Assembly (NCBI GenBank): GCA_963682175.1
Contig: OY821770.1
Coordinates: 15,964,501-16,028,500 of the forward strand
Direction: 5' to 3'
From: Triglochin maritima
Lineage: Eukaryota; Streptophyta; Magnoliopsida; Alismatales; Juncaginaceae
Length of the DNA stretch: 64,000 nucleotides
Part shown: positions 21,634 to 34,049 of the stretch, one piece after another
Layout of the letters: each line of letters opens with the position of its first letter
How positions within the stretch are numbered: position 1 is the first letter of the stretch
Position numbers and translations under genes: made by a program
The notes under the pieces: model-generated
The model's input: the letters and a program-made list of their open reading frames with translations, nothing else
Told to the model about the DNA's origin: nothing
The model's database searches: none

Positions 21634-22772
21634 GCATCCTCTTCAACAACATAGAATGGTTGTTGAAATGTTTGACGATCTTACGAGCTAAAGCATTAGT
21701 CTTAAAAAACAGCTTGCCAATATCCTCCAAGATGAGATCGATGCAATGCGCTGCACAGGGAGTCCAAAACAATCTCCTTCTTTTTTGCTTCAACATCCTA
21801 CCGGCAAGTACGTACGCGGTAGCATTGTCGGTGACCACTTGAACAACGTGTTCTTCACCAATCTCTCCAACTACCTTGTTCATCAGCTTGTACAGGTAGT
21901 CTGTGGTGTGAGAGTGACCGGAAGCATCTACAGACCTCATAAACACGGTACTTGTTGAACAATTTACTAGAAAATTGATTATATTCCTACCGGACCTTTC
22001 AGTCCAGCCATCCGTCATCAACGTCTACCCGTATGTTGCCCAATCTTGTCTGTACGACTCTAGCATACCTCTAGTGTAGTCAATTTTCTGTTTAAGGCAC
22101 GACTCACTAACTTCATGATACGTCATGGGTTTAAGTATGGGTCCGTAAGTACAAGTAGCGGATATTGTGTCCTTCCACTCAAGCGTCCTTACAGTGTTGA
22201 ATGATATACCACATCTATAGAAATGCCTAGAGCATTTTTTATTAATTGTTTTCCTATCTTCTTTTTTAAAGGTTCTTTCGATGGTTGTTTGTTGGGCGCC
22301 GGAAACCACGTCCTTCCCACGTCCGCAAAATGGTCCCCACAAACGTTGTTTTGTCTCTTTCGAGAAGGAACGGGGCAAGGACAGGAGGTTGGGGTCCAAG
22401 CAGAACCGGAACCCGACCTGGTTTCCCGATCAAATTTTATGTTTTCTATGTCTACATAATCATCAAGACATAGATTTTCATTTTGTAATGTCCTACTGTT
22501 TCTAATCATGTATGCAGTTATTTCTTGTTTAACAGAGTCAGGAATTTTATCACAAGGTCTACCATTGCTACCGTGTGTGTGTGCAAGATGTTGTTTGTGA
22601 CAGGCTTTACCACCTCTAGTTCCTTACCACATAACTCACAGACAATGCAGTTTTTATCATTAGCACTAAAGTAATGGGCAGTATTCCAACTGGGGTCATT
22701 TGTACGGGTAGGTCTTAGGTCATCGTAACTCTCGTGATGCATGGGGAGACTAGTGCCGGGTACGTATGCCAT
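21634..22772 (-). pseudogene. hAT transposase, N-terminal half (broken)
   Basis: At 22518-22772 the minus strand encodes a BED-type zinc finger start (SWNTAHYF, then CELCGKE; the His pair falls in the shifted frame). The frame shifts near 22600 and again near 22215. The DUF659-like catalytic region follows at 21629-22021 (MTDGWTERSG, VVTDNATAYVLAGR, CAAHCIDLILEDIGK). An in-frame TAG at 22025-22027 sits just before MTDGW. The reading frame across the retroelement target site matches the C-terminal half at 16757, so the gene was coding there before the insertion. With two frameshifts, two stops and an insertion, it is dead. Confidence 0.85.
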
Positions 22773-23234
22773 ATCTTAAAACTAGACTAATATAAAAATT
22801 TAGACTGATATGAAAATGAAATATTAATTCTAAAGAGAAGTTAGAAAGAGTGCACTTGATTTTGGCGGTTGAAGAATGAAGCACCGGATCAGAGACTTCA
22901 CTTTCCAACTTCAAAACTAAGCACCAGACCGGAGACTTAATTGCGAAAACTTGATGATTAGGAAACTTGAAGATTAGAATATAATGATGAAGAAGAAGAG
23001 AATGAGAGATGTGTGAAAATGAAGAGGTTTGGAGGGGTTTATATAGGATTTGAGGTAGTGACAATCTTGTAATTTTTTAAAATAAAAATAAAAATAAAAT
23101 CAAAAAGCACATAGCCGTTGGAGAGTCTCCAACGGCTATCGCCTAGAAGAGACGACCGCCCAGGAGACCGCTTATTTCGCCCAGCTTTGCTGGGCGGGAG
23201 GTGGTCGCCTACCGCCTAGGCGACCGCCTACTTG

Positions 23235-24544
23235 AGCCAAACACCATATCTATCAAGTTACCATGGCAATATGGCTTTCTTGGAAAGAACGATGCTGTCG
23301 TTTATATGCCACCGATCACGCTCCCAAAGACCAAACTACCGCTTTCCATTCTAAAGCCACGCTCGGGTTCTCGGTGTTTCTCAAGCAAATGTTGAATTAC
23401 CTGTTTAAATAATTAATGTGATCGAGTTATCAGTAACTCCTTTGGGGAAAAAACCAACGAAAGACAAATATATAAAATGGCAAAATGTAGACTTAATATA
23501 GAATTTACTGACGATCGATCTTTCCACAAGGAAAACGGAACAAGATCACAACTGTTAATATTTAAGTAAAGTTTGATGGATTGCTATTATTTTATGTATT
23601 CGGCAAATGTAGGCTCTGTAGTAAAATCATATAAATTTTAGTCCGTACGCGTTCTTGTCTTGACCACTGTTAAATGTTTTAATACATTATGCCAAGGGTT
23701 GGTAAGGTTTCATGTCTCAATAGAAGGGTGCATTAATAGTTTCGTTTGAATTTTTTTTATCAAGCCAAAGAAACGACATGATTTTGTACATATAAACCTA
23801 CAACGCAGATAACGAGGACTTAGCTGTGGAACCCCATCCCATTAGTCATGGGGGAAAGAAATAAAATATGGGATGCTGATCAATTTTATTTGACTTATCC
23901 ATTGAGGTCATGCCATTTCTTTCTTCAAGCATAAATGCGGAAGAAGATGAAATCGAAGAAGTTAATTGCGACCACCAAGTTGTAATTAACTTTCCATTTG
24001 TACTTATGGTATCGTTTTGAATGTAAGTTTAAGAGGGAAATTATTAAGGTGGTACAAAATTGTACTGGGTTTTATCATTTAACCAAAGTGTGTGTTTCTT
24101 GAGGTAGATATGTACTGAAAAGGCGAAAGAAAAGGTTGGTGATGGAAGCATGGAGAGAGACCAGGCCCATTCAAGAGATTGCAAGTCCATGATCTAAAAT
24201 GGAAAGAATCATAAGACTCAAGACCAGTTAAATAAGTAGCATATTAGTATTACTCAATCACATGCTTTATGTCATACACCTTATGTAATACACCTTAATT
24301 TCCTTTTATCGGCCTAGTGTTATAAACGGGTAACGCATCCCCTCGTTTACCCGATCAAGTCTACATCCGATCCACAATCATTATAAATAGTGGACTCATT
24401 TCTAACGAATCAATTAATTAGTTCAAATCAATAGAATCAGTAACAAACCATAGTTTTCATCCTTCTTCTTCCTTCGCTCCTCTTCCCATCTCAATCTTTC
24501 TCTTAGTCAACATCTAAGCACCATCATCCTGATGCATCAGATAT
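23235..24544. other. Unassigned intergenic sequence
   Basis: AT-rich sequence with no credible gene and no repeat boundary that I recognise. Confidence 0.4.
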
Positions 24545-25096
24545 TACATAAACAATACAATGAGTCTCTCTATGTAGACAAGAGACATATATGTTACAAT
24601 ACAATAAAAAGCTAATGAATAAGACCTATAATATACATCAATGAGAGAAATACACCAAGAGATAAGGTGACTCATCCATATAATATATTTGTTATTTTAT
24701 AACACTCTCCATTGGATGATCACCATTTGTTATATGTTTTTCAGATTATTGCATTGTAACATCTATGTCTCTTGTCCTTAATATGAAGACTCATTGTATT
24801 GTTTATGTGAGAGAAATGAAAAGTCTTCATCATTCTCCCCCTAAATCTCCATGTCTTTTCATTTTATATCACGTTATTAGCACGATTAGTCTCTAGCGCG
24901 TCTAAAAGAAACAAAACATCGATCTTGATGGATGCCTCGATGTATGAAGTATCTCAGTGTAAGGTTAGTTTATTGTACTAAAGTAAGATATGATGCTCTT
25001 TCTTCGTATTATTCTTGTCTTGAGAATAAAGAAAAACATTAATACATCTTCAAATGTATACATATATTTATTGTTGTGGAGTTGGCATCATGTACC

Positions 25097-27344
25097 TGTA
25101 GGATTTCATGTTTAATTATACATATATATTTTCGAAATTTTTATGTATAATAAGGATCAATTACAATTTTCTACGATTTATTTCATGCATGTATCAGTTT
25201 GTTTTAATAACTAGCTTCAAAAACTTATTAAAACAAACACAAGGGACTCTGAAATTCATACCTAGAAGTTCTCTAAAACTTCTTGATGTTCCAGAAACGT
25301 TGAACAAGACGATCGTCACTTCTCGTTGCGCCGGATGCCTCCGAGTGTTCACCGAAACCCTAAACAAGGTTGGAGAGAAAGGAGCTAGTCAATCAATCTC
25401 CAAACTAGCTTAGAATCTAGCTACGAACCTCTTCCTTAATCTCTGAGATTTCTCCTTCCAAAGACTTAGAAAACTAAGAGAATTTTCGTGGATTTTGTGG
25501 TGAATTAGGAGAGAAAATATTTAGCAAAAATTTCTAACATAATTAAGGAGAATACTGACCTATTTATAGGCTCCAATCTTATTCTCAATCATGGCTATTC
25601 TTAAGTCATGTTTTCTTGACATTTTCTCTAACAAACTAATTCCAAAATGCATTACATGCATCCACAAAACGTTTGACCAAGTTTGGAGCTAATCCAACCA
25701 TTGATCAAATTAATCTCTGAATTATCAAAGGCAGAAAATCGATCGCAGTTCGGTTTACCGAGTCACACTCGGTTAACCGAATATGTCACGATTATTTTAC
25801 CGAGTATTGGACGGATGATCGATTCTTAAGGAGAAAAATTCTCCTTAACCGATCGGACGAATTCTCGTCTAAGACCGAGTGTCATTCGGTTAACCGAAAA
25901 TATCGGAATTGGACATTGTTCGGTCGACCGTTTCTGATTCGATACACCGTACCAAAGTTCCAAGCACTTTGGTGAAGTTCGGTCAATCAACTATGACTAT
26001 CCGTTAACCGAAAATATCGGAATTGGACATTGTTCGGTCAACCGTTTCTGGTTCGGTACACCGTACCAGAGTTCCAGGCACTTTGGTCAAGTTCGGTCAA
26101 TCAACTATGACTATCCGTTCCACGTTCGGTTGACCGATCCATAGATTCTTCGGTCGACCGAACCATAACGGATTACAGAACGTTTACCCGATTTAGCCTT
26201 ATTCAAATTTTGGATTTATTTCCAACAAAATTTGAACTTTTGGGGTTTTAGCAAATTCACAACTTATGCAATATATTATCCTATGCAATAATAAATTATT
26301 GCACCCCATAATATATGCATCTCATATGAATTTATCATGATTCTAATTATGTTATATACAACGTAATTGATTTTACTTGTTCACCACATGTGTAATATTT
26401 TCTATAAGAAACCCGACACATCATATGAACAAAAAATCAAGCTTCTTGTTTCCCGGTTTTTGCGGTGTGACCTATGGGAGGATCTAGACTAAGTTGGCAG
26501 TGATATTAAAAGCTTAATATCACAAACTATAAGCGGTATCTAGCTACACATTATAGCTCCCAATTAGTTAGATATCTTAATTCCACTCGAACCAAAACCC
26601 GATCCATTTAGTGATGGAGTGCACCACTTGTGTCCGTCCATTGCCTCATGATATTAAGAATACACACAAAGTAGTATTGTGTCATCTTTGTATTAGTATT
26701 CATTTCTTGATCTCTTTAAGCTAGTTATAAATATGTGACTTAACTCAAATCACATTGTGCACATTATAACTTTGCTTTATCAAGGGGCCCACTAATATCA
26801 TCACTCAATTAAGAGGGGTAATGATAATCTTTTGACTAACTATCTTCTCCAACAAAAGTCATACTTAACCAACCAATGCATTTACACTACACTCATCGAT
26901 AGCTCAAGACACTAGTCTAATTAAGCAATTCTTAAGTGATCGGATATAAGTCTCATATCAAAGAACCAAAGACACAGTAAAACATTAATGACACAGAAAA
27001 CACAATTCTATAATGTTTTACTTATTAGGTCTATTCAGTATACAAAAGTAATATTTTCCTCTTTTGCGTACCCGTGTTGTCACTCACTTATAGAGCTACA
27101 GTGATCTATGACCAACACGACAATCTTAACTCGGTAATTAATGTCTCATGTTAATTACCATGATTGCGAATATCTTTTGTTTTATGTAAACCAATATCTC
27201 TTAGAGCTCTACGGTTAAGGACCAAGAGCTTCTTCCTTAACACTTCTAAAAGACGAATAACATAAACAAGGAACAAAATGATTTCTCTTTCAATTCATAA
27301 TAATTGACATTTAAAAGTAAAACTTTTAGAACACATTCCCTTCA
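25097..27344 (-). repeat. Solo LTR, copia element 1 family (2248 bp)
   Basis: It runs TGTAGGATTT to CCCTTCA on the plus strand and aligns along its length with 7592-9624, but is more diverged. A perfect 5-bp target duplication, GTACC, lies at 25092-25096 and 27345-27349. There is no PBS or PPT beside it, so this is a solo LTR. The U3 has CGGTCGACCG and related CGGTTAACCG sites at 25740-26160. A minus-strand TATA box CCTATAAATA lies at 25561-25570. Confidence 0.93.
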
Positions 27345-27787
27345 GTACCATCATATTATAGAAAATATTTTGAACGAATTTGAGATATTCACGTGTGAAG
27401 GAAATTGAATGCAAAACAAGTAATGTTTTATATCTCGCGCGATTGTAGTTAAGATTTACTTGCATAGTATCTTTATACAAATCGTAATACATCCATGTTA
27501 AATCAAAGTGCATTTGTAGTTTGGTATATACATGTGATTATTACTTGTAAGCTGATGGTTAAGAGTTCGAGGCTATGCCTTCCTTTTGCTTTGCAAAAAC
27601 AAAATAAAAAATTGCTTGAGTATTATACCATATTTAATTACCATAAAAATAAAATTTTCTTTGATATTTTGATGTATCACATCTGAAAGTATTATGAATA
27701 TTCATCTTTATGAACACGTGGGTCTCCTTGTTTCATCAAGGTAGTTCATAAAGTTGTATTTATCTTGAGGTGGTCTTTTACAATTTA

Positions 27788-29207
27788 TGTTGTTTTTTTT
27801 ACATTAATCTATGTTTTGATGATTTAATCAACCTAATCTTAATTATAAATCAATGTAGAGTAGCACACATATTGCATTGCATATATATTGTTTTGTACTA
27901 ACTTCTACATGTGGTCAAGACTCAAGAAAGAAAGGATTCAAGTCAAGACATATAATCAAACTCATTTGAGGACATGTAATTTGCATTTCTTTTGAGTCTT
28001 AGGAACATTGTGTAAATTGAGCATACTTGAGCTAAAACCTACTCAAACACACACTAGATTCCTTATAGAAGTCACACACAAAATTTCATATAATTTGGAC
28101 TTCAATAGATCACCCAAACTTAGACTGGAAAACACCAAACCAAAACCTAAACAGTCTGCCCACATTCGGTCGACCGAAACAAACCGTTTGGTCGACCGAG
28201 TAATCAATTATCCAGTTGGTGTTTTACTGCCCAGATTCTGTCGACCTAGTTAACATATTTTTCTGACCGTTAGATTTGTCGTATTATACCCAACGGTCAT
28301 ATTCGTATTATTTCCATATACTCCAAAATACATTTAGTGTATCGGTCGACCGATGACCTTGTTCGGTCGACCGAACTTATGATCTCTCGACAAACCCAAA
28401 GTGCATGTCGGTTATCGGTCGACCGAACCTATCACGGTGTTCGACTGACAACTTAAGTGTACCTAAGTCATAGCCTTTGGCGGTCGACCGTTCCTTAACC
28501 AGTCGACCGAACCATGTACAAAACTGCCCAACGGTCGACCGAACTTACCGATCTGGTCGACCGAATTTCTGCAGAATTGCATCCTACAAGTTTCTATTTT
28601 GTGTATCTTCCACAATCTTTTACCTAACTTGTCCCAACAGCTATTACTCACTTGGAGCTTATAAATAAGTGTTCCTATGACACAATTACACATCTCTTAC
28701 ACTTCCTATTGTCATATACACCTAAGAGAAACTCTCAAGTCTCCCAATTCCCAAATCTACTCTCCAAGCCTAAACTTCCATACTTTAGTATCAATTCCAA
28801 ATCCTAAGCTAAGTGTGCTCAAGTTAGAAAGTGTGTTCCACTCAACTTCTCAGTTGTAAAGAAGCAAAGACTTCAGTGAAAGCCCGAAGTGTTTCTCTCG
28901 GATTGTGAGAGAAGAAAGTCAAGCTCGCGAGGGTGTTCGCGGAGCTTGTGGTGTAAAGGCGTTCTCTCCCGGCCCGGAACGGGGAGTGATTAGTGAAGTC
29001 GTGAACGGAGCTTGCAAGAGAGGACTAGGACTCGGGTGGGGTGGGGTGCCGAACCTCTATAAAAATCCCCCATCTTCATTGTGGTTTGCTTATCTACCTT
29101 GCTTGCTTGTTTATTTGTTTAAATTCCGCTGCATATTCTTAATTGATTAAACAAGTAGGTAATTAAGGTTAGAAGTTATTAGAATTAGAGACCGTTACGA
29201 TCCTACA
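27788..29207 (+). repeat. Solo LTR, gag-only Sirevirus family (1420 bp)
   Basis: It runs TGTTGTTTT to CCTACA with a perfect ATTTA target duplication (27783-27787 and 29208-29212). It is related to 16763-18272 through the U3 palindromes (28160-28565), the TATA box at 28658-28667 and the GC-rich leader at 28880-29060. Confidence 0.93.
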
Positions 29208-30486
29208 ATTTATACTATCATTAATCTATTTACTTCTTGAATATACTCATACTATATTCTTAAATGTGATGATACATGTCAAGAAATTATTGTTGCAAAA
29301 TCTTGGTTTGAAATATCATGTTCTAAATATTTATATATATTCTTAGATGATGGACTATTAACTTTTGTTTTAGTATGATAGTAAAATTTAAATCATGCAG
29401 ATGACATTTATAGATGCATATGAGTATGTTATTTGATAAATATGCATTAATACATGTTTATAAGTATTTTTGTTTTGCAAAAGTTGATCATGTATTTGGA
29501 AGATCACTAGACCACTTGACATTCCAATGTTAATGACATAGTTTATTTGTACATATGTCATATTTAATGCATGTTGTATTGTTAGTAATTGTAAGTGTTT
29601 CTTTTATCTGTTTTATTTTGTGTAATGTATATATATGATATTGATAAAATATACGACTTTTGATAAAATGGACAAGAATTTTACTTGTCGGGTTTTGGAT
29701 GTTGAAATCCAATTTGATACTCTTGGAAATAGAAATGCACTTTTATTTAACATGGATGTATTACGATTTGTATAAAGATACTAAGCAAGTAAATCTTAAC
29801 TACAATCGCATGAGATATAAAACATTATTTGTTTTGCATTCAATTTCCTTCACACGTGAATATCTCAAATCTGTTCAAAAAAAAAATCTATCATATGATG
29901 ATACATGATGACAACTCCACAACATAAATATATGTATACATTTGAAGATGTATTAATGTTTTTCTTTATTCTCAACACAAGAATAATACAAAGAAAGAGC
30001 ATTATACCTTGCTTTAGTACAAGAAACTAACCTTACACTGAAATACTTCATACATCGAGGCATCCATCAATATCGATGTTTTGTTTCTTTTAGACGTGCA
30101 AGAGACTAATCGTGCTGATAACGTGCTATATAATGTAAAGACATGGAGATTTGATGGTAGAATGATGAAGACTTTTCATTGCTCTCACATAAACAATACG
30201 ACGAGTCTCTCTCTATATAGACAAGAGACATAGATGTTACAATGCAATAATATGAAAAGCATATAAGAAACGGTGATCATCTAATGGAGAGTGTTATAAA
30301 ATAACAGATATATTATATGGATGAGTCACATTATCTCTTGGTGTTACAACTTCTTGTAACATCCACATTCAAATGCAATGTAATTCTCTCATTGATGTAT
30401 ATTATATGTCTTATTCATTAGCTTGTTATTGTATTGTAACATCTATGTCTTTTGTCTATATATAGAGACTTATTGTATTGTTTATG

Positions 30487-31292
30487 TGAGAGTAATGAAA
30501 AGTCTTCATCATTTTCTCTCAAATCTCCATGTTTTTTCATTTTATAATACTATTCATTATGTTATTGCTTTCTTAAAAGAAAGAAAGAAAGAAGCTAATC
30601 ACTATGCTAGAATTCCATTACAATTATCAGAAAAAACCACGCTATAATTCCGTTAATATTTAATTAGGAGTGTTATATACATTATACATTTACTCGAATC
30701 ATTATATAAAGTTTCTACATCATTTATACTTAGTATGCATAACATGTTGTGTATTGAAGCAATATTCAACTTGGCGACGTTCCAATAATTATGCAATTAA
30801 TAGTTACGACTGTGCGTGATCGATTCAATCGAAGGGCATGAACTCTAGAAATCCTAGTATAACAAAGGGGCCTGATATTCTAGTGATTGCTTTCAAATAA
30901 GCGTGTACGCAGAATGGTCCGGACCGGTCAGGTCTTGTGTGTGGTTTCAGTTTAGTTTGAATCCATTATTCTATTTGTCATACATATTTATTTATTGAAT
31001 TCATGATGTATAATACCAAATGAATTTTGAATTGTCGTAACCTACCAAAAAATAAAATTAAATCATAAATTTAATTTTTTTAACGATAAGCTAAATTTAA
31101 ATAATATTTTTGCTAATGTATTTATTGTAGAAATAAATAAGCCCATTCCAACCTTGTTCGAGCCTGGACCGGACTCAGCCTGTCTGGTCCCCGGTTCGTC
31201 AATTTCCAGAGATCAAGGCCGCGATCCAGTCCAACCCCAATCTAATAGCTAGATGCACACACCACTTCAAAGGGAAATGATTTATGAATGCA
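30487..31292. other. Unassigned intergenic sequence
   Basis: No gene is visible. Short ggtccggaccgg-like tracts near 30918 and 31165 recall the hAT MITE interior, but no termini are present. Confidence 0.4.
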
Positions 31293-31450
31293 GTGCGTCA
31301 CGGACGCGCTCTACGTGGACATCCATGTCAGCCCTTACGTGGCCAAAGCATGAATGTTTTTTTGTTTTTTCTTCCTGATTTCCACTCAAATCACATTAAA
31401 TGTGTTTCAACTCAGCACGTTCTCTCTCTCCACCCAAATACAAATATGAT

Positions 31451-31836
31451 GACACTCTTTCTTTCTTCTTCATTCTTTCTCTCCAGAATAAATCACCATT
31501 TCGAGCAAGATATTAGGTCGAAGAAGCGTCTGATGCCGACTCCCAGGATTCTTCACAACGTAAGCAGCGTGAATGGGACGGTGCGAAGACTTCCCGATGT
31601 TCTTGTCAGCGTTAGCATCGTGAATGTGACGATCCGGTGGTGAAGACTTCGCACCACAACATCTTTGCTGCACTGTTGGAGTGCCCGTGACAGAAAAAGA
31701 ATGAAGAAGAAAGAAAGAGTGTCATCGACCGTCCCATTCACGTTCCTTACGTTGTGAAGAACCCTGAGAGTCGGCATCAGACGCTTCTTCGAAATAATAT
31801 CTTGCTCGAAATGGTGATTTATTCCGGAGAGAGGTA
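31451..31836. repeat. Inverted repeat with a further direct copy
   Basis: About 130 bases at 31451-31580 recur inverted at 31700-31836 (shared gaagcgtctgatgccgactc). A third, direct copy of the core lies at about 31885-31985. The inverted pair could form a long RNA hairpin. Confidence 0.75.
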
Positions 31837-32249
31837 CAACGCTCCGTGGTGAAGACTTACGTCTGTTCGGTTTATGTTGTACATCTCTCCATAATAAATC
31901 ACCATTTCGAGTAAGATATTACGTCGAAGAAGCGTCTGATGCCGACTCCCAAGGTTCTTCACAACATAAGCAGCGTGAATGAGACGGTCATGTTTAAGTC
32001 TTACATCTTCTTTCCGATTTACTGGGAAAATATATATTATTTTTGTAATTTGTGTGTGTTTGTGTTTGTATTGTTTGTTTGTGTGTGATTTACTCGGAGA
32101 AGATATATTATTTTTGTAATTTTTGTGTGTTTGTGTTTGTGTTTGTGCTTGTATTGTTTGTTTGTCTTTGTGCTCTCATTGTATCTTATTGTGTAATAGT
32201 TACCATCAATAATATGTACCATCAATATCTCATTGTGCTCTCATTGTAT

Positions 32250-32509
32250 CTACATAAACATGACAAACTTTCTACATAAACTGGACAAACATTCTACATA
32301 AACAGGACAAACTTTCTACATAAACAGGACAAACCTTGTACATAAACAGTACAAACTTTCTACATAAACTGGACAAACATTCTACATAAACAAGACAAAC
32401 TTTCTACATAAACAGGACAAACTTTCTACATAAACAGGACAAAACAGGACAAGCTTTCTACATAAACAGGACAAAACATGACAAACTATCTACATAAACA
32501 GGACAAATT
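32250..32509 (+). repeat. Tandem array, about 22-bp unit
   Basis: About eleven copies of a unit close to ctacataaacaggacaaact, with small substitutions and one partial duplication. Confidence 0.9.
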
Positions 32510-32519
32510 CGTTTATTCC

Positions 32520-33180
32520 GACAATAATGAAGCCATATATTATTCCGGACTGCAAATACACTTATTCCGGACTGCAAATACACTTATTCCGGACAGCAAA
32601 TACACTTATTTCGGACAAACTTTATGTTCCGTTTCTGGACACACTTTATTCTTAAACCGGACAACAAATACACTTATTCCGGACAACAAATACACTTATT
32701 CCGGACAGCAAATACACTTATTCCGGACAAACTTTCTGTTCCGTTTCTGGACACACTTTCTTCTTATTCTGGACAACTACACTTATTCCGGACTGCAAAT
32801 ACACTTATTCCGGACAGCAAATACACTTATTCCGGACAACAAATCAACTTATTCCGAACAAACTTTATGTTCCGTTTCTGGACACACTTTATTCTTAAAC
32901 CGGACAACAAATACACTTAGTCCGGACAACAAATACACTTATTCCGGACAGCAAATACACTTATTCCGGACAAACTTTCTGTTCCGTTTCTGGACACACT
33001 TTCTTCTTATTCTGGACAACTACACTTATTCCGGACTGCAAATACACTTATTCCGGACAAACTTTATGTTCCGTTTCTGGACACACTTTATTTTTAAACC
33101 GGACAACAAATACACTTATTCCGGACAGCAAATACACTTATTCCGTACAACAATATACACTTATTCTGGACCTACACATA
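32520..33180 (+). repeat. Tandem array with 243-bp higher-order period
   Basis: The basic unit is about 22 bp (ttattccggacagcaaatac type). It is interleaved with gttccgtttctggacacac blocks that recur exactly 243 bp apart (32621 and 32864; 32733 and 32976). Because 243 is divisible by three and the unit lacks stops, a 241-codon frame (32478-33203) runs through it. I regard that frame as a by-product. Confidence 0.9.
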
Positions 33181-33501
33181 ACGTAAACAGGACAAACACA
33201 TAATGTAAACTGCACACACACATAAAGTAAGCTAGACAAATTAAGTTGATCCAACGTAAAACTTAAAAACAAATATTTTATTATGATAAGTGTGGGCTCT
33301 GCACGAATAATGAGACTGCACGATGTCCTAGGGTCTGCACACTGTCTTATCTGTGTATTGGGAAATGAATCGTTCAACTTAAAGAACCGGCGTTTTTTAA
33401 AAAGATCAAAACGCGCGAAGAGAAATTTCGCTGACTGGACGCTAACTCAAAGAAAAATATCTAAGTTGTACAGATCCACGTAAGGCGCGTCCGTGACGCG
33501 C

Positions 33502-34049
33502 GCATCCGTCTATCACGGCTCCACTTCAAAATAGGACTCACATAACTACATGCTTGTTCTAAAACATATCTTGACTTCCCATGATTTCAGATTTTCAGTG
33601 GAGAATTTAGTCAAGTTGCAAAATTACTAATAAAGTAATAGACCATTGATGTAGTGAATGATTTGGGAAGCGCATTGGCATACAAATGTTAATTTCCTAC
33701 TGCAGTTTTTTTCTACATAATTATAATAGACCGAGATTCTTTCCATTTACTTGTAGGTCAATTTTCTCAATACACTTTCGATTTTTTCTATAATCAAAAG
33801 TCCAAACCGCACATTTTAATCTAGAATGTGAGTTATCCATGAATCTTAAAAACATAAAATTTGAGATGCGTTTTTGGATAGGATTCAAACAAATAAAAAT
33901 GAACCTTCTAATGGTGGGAATAAATTACTACATAACTAACCACAACCACGTAAAAGCTGGTTACGAAGCTCCAATTATTGTACAAATTTTATTACTATTA
34001 TATAAGAAAAAAGAGGAGAAGAGCTGCAACTGCAAGATAAGTTTCCTCC
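33502..34049. other. 3' flank of the acyl-CoA ligase gene
   Basis: AT-rich sequence downstream of the gene's stop codon. It should contain the 3' UTR and polyadenylation site, but I cannot place either. Confidence 0.4.

Larger units (their letters stand above)
15061..23234 (-). mobile_element. hAT transposon (about 3.3 kb before interruption), split by an LTR element
   Basis: The outer ends are GC-rich and inversely related: cgcctaggcgacc and gtctcctgggcg at 15064-15098, against their reverse complement at 23150-23234. They flank a minus-strand hAT transposase. A Sirevirus-like element (16763-21633) sits in the middle. Without it the length is about 3.3 kb, normal for an autonomous hAT. I could not find a convincing 8-bp target duplication, so the ends are good only to within some tens of bases. 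Confidence 0.78.
24545..30486. mobile_element. Retroelement-derived large imperfect palindrome
   Basis: The left arm (24545-25096 continued at 27350-27515, about 720 bp) is the reverse complement of the right arm (29730-30486). Each arm contains an LTR beginning with the self-complementary TGTTATAAAATAACA (right copy at about 30292) preceded by a purine-rich aatggagag. Each also holds LTR-end and internal sequence in the opposite orientation, including gtgctgataacgtg, which resembles a PBS region. The loop holds a solo LTR (27788-29207); another (25097-27344) interrupts the left arm. No coding region survives. Confidence 0.7.
31293..33501. mobile_element. TIR-bounded element carrying satellite-like arrays (2.2 kb)
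   Basis: A 27-base inverted repeat, identical at 24 positions, marks both ends (31293-31319 and 33475-33501); its core is GCGTCACGGACGCGC. GCA flanks both sides and could be a 3-bp target duplication, though chance is not excluded. The interior holds a hairpin (31451-31836), a 22-bp tandem array and a 243-bp higher-order array. There is no transposase. I cannot assign a superfamily. Confidence 0.6.

Noticed and set aside
21660..22505. Plus-strand frames over the transposase
   Set aside because: Antisense shadows of the minus-strand hAT transposase pseudogene.
32478..33203. 241-codon open frame through the tandem array
   Set aside because: It exists because the repeat unit lacks stops and the 243-bp period is a multiple of three. 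The composition is repetitive, and there is no domain or upstream gene context.
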